Positions 12,198 through 12,247 of a stretch of 12,247 nucleotides of DNA are shown here, one piece after another. Position 1 is the first letter of the stretch. Each line of letters starts with the position of its first letter. The notes under the pieces are model-generated. The model was given only the letters and a program-made list of their open reading frames with translations, was not told where the DNA came from and made no database searches. Made by a program: the position numbers and the translations under genes. Origin of the DNA: an uncultured Clostridia bacterium (lineage in GTDB: Bacteria > Bacillota > Clostridia > Oscillospirales > Oscillospiraceae); assembly GCA_945487445.1 (NCBI GenBank), contig CALYTU010000037.1, positions 1-12,247 of the forward strand, given 5' to 3'.

Positions 12198-12247
12198 GTA
12201 TCTATTCAGTAGCCCCATCTGTCATTTCGAACGAAGTGAGAAATCCG
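12198..12247. repeat. Second copy of the hairpin repeat, cut by the window edge
   Basis: All 50 bases are identical to the reverse complement of 789-838, starting GTATCTATTCAGTAG and ending GAGAAATCCG at the window end. Flanking bases on the inner side differ, so the repeat boundary is at 12198. A matching opposite unit may lie just beyond the window. Within it, ATTTC pairs with GAAAT around GA-ACGAAGT-GA. Confidence 0.9.

Noticed and set aside
1..12247. CRISPR array, tRNA, rRNA, riboswitch or prophage genes
   Set aside because: I found no evenly spaced direct repeats, no recognisable RNA gene and no phage or transposase protein; repeats present are dispersed inverted units.

Overview
The window looks like chromosomal DNA from a GC-rich member of the Clostridia, probably the order Oscillospirales. 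This is inferred from GC-rich codon use, Gram-positive Shine-Dalgarno sites (AGGAGG type), lipoproteins with lipoboxes, and an IspH enzyme fused to a ribosomal protein S1-like tail, an arrangement known from Clostridia. All confident genes lie on the minus strand, so the biological reading order runs from high to low coordinates. I see no phage, plasmid, CRISPR, tRNA or rRNA genes.

Region A (12197 down to 5342) appears to be one long housekeeping transcription unit. A sigma-A-type promoter (TATAAT at 12162-12167) precedes dacF (D,D-carboxypeptidase). Then come an RsuA/RluB-type pseudouridine synthase, a BaiN/HI0933-family flavoprotein, cmk (CMP kinase), plsC (acylglycerolphosphate acyltransferase) and the ispH-rpsA fusion. 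The unit ends at a 14-bp terminator-like hairpin. The genes cover cell wall trimming, rRNA modification, nucleotide, phospholipid and isoprenoid synthesis, and translation. Within the fusion gene, a near-perfect Shine-Dalgarno sequence and an ATG sit exactly at the IspH/S1 junction, so the locus may also make a free S1 protein.

Region B (5313 to 2835) is a small accessory block: a lipoprotein with a beta-propeller domain (PF09826-like), a UPF0291 (YnzC-like) small protein, and a short acidic lipoprotein of unknown function. The last two overlap by ATGA.

Region C (2804 to 159) is the SRP/ribosomal operon. A textbook promoter (TTGACA, 17 bp, TATACT) precedes ylxM, ffh, rpsP and khpA, and a strong intrinsic terminator follows. 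The rimM-trmD-rplS genes that commonly follow are not here.

Three copies or relatives of a small hairpin repeat occur: an inverted pair between ffh and rpsP (716-838), a copy truncated by the right window edge (12198-12247) that matches one arm over 50 bases, and a diverged relative near the left edge (29-55). Their stems differ in sequence but keep base pairing, which resembles REP or MITE-type elements. No gene-free stretch exceeds 300 bases; the largest are 684-934 (holds the repeat), 1-198 (holds a terminator, a repeat and a doubtful edge ORF) and 7385-7575 (structured leader of ispH). No wholly new multi-gene system is evident.
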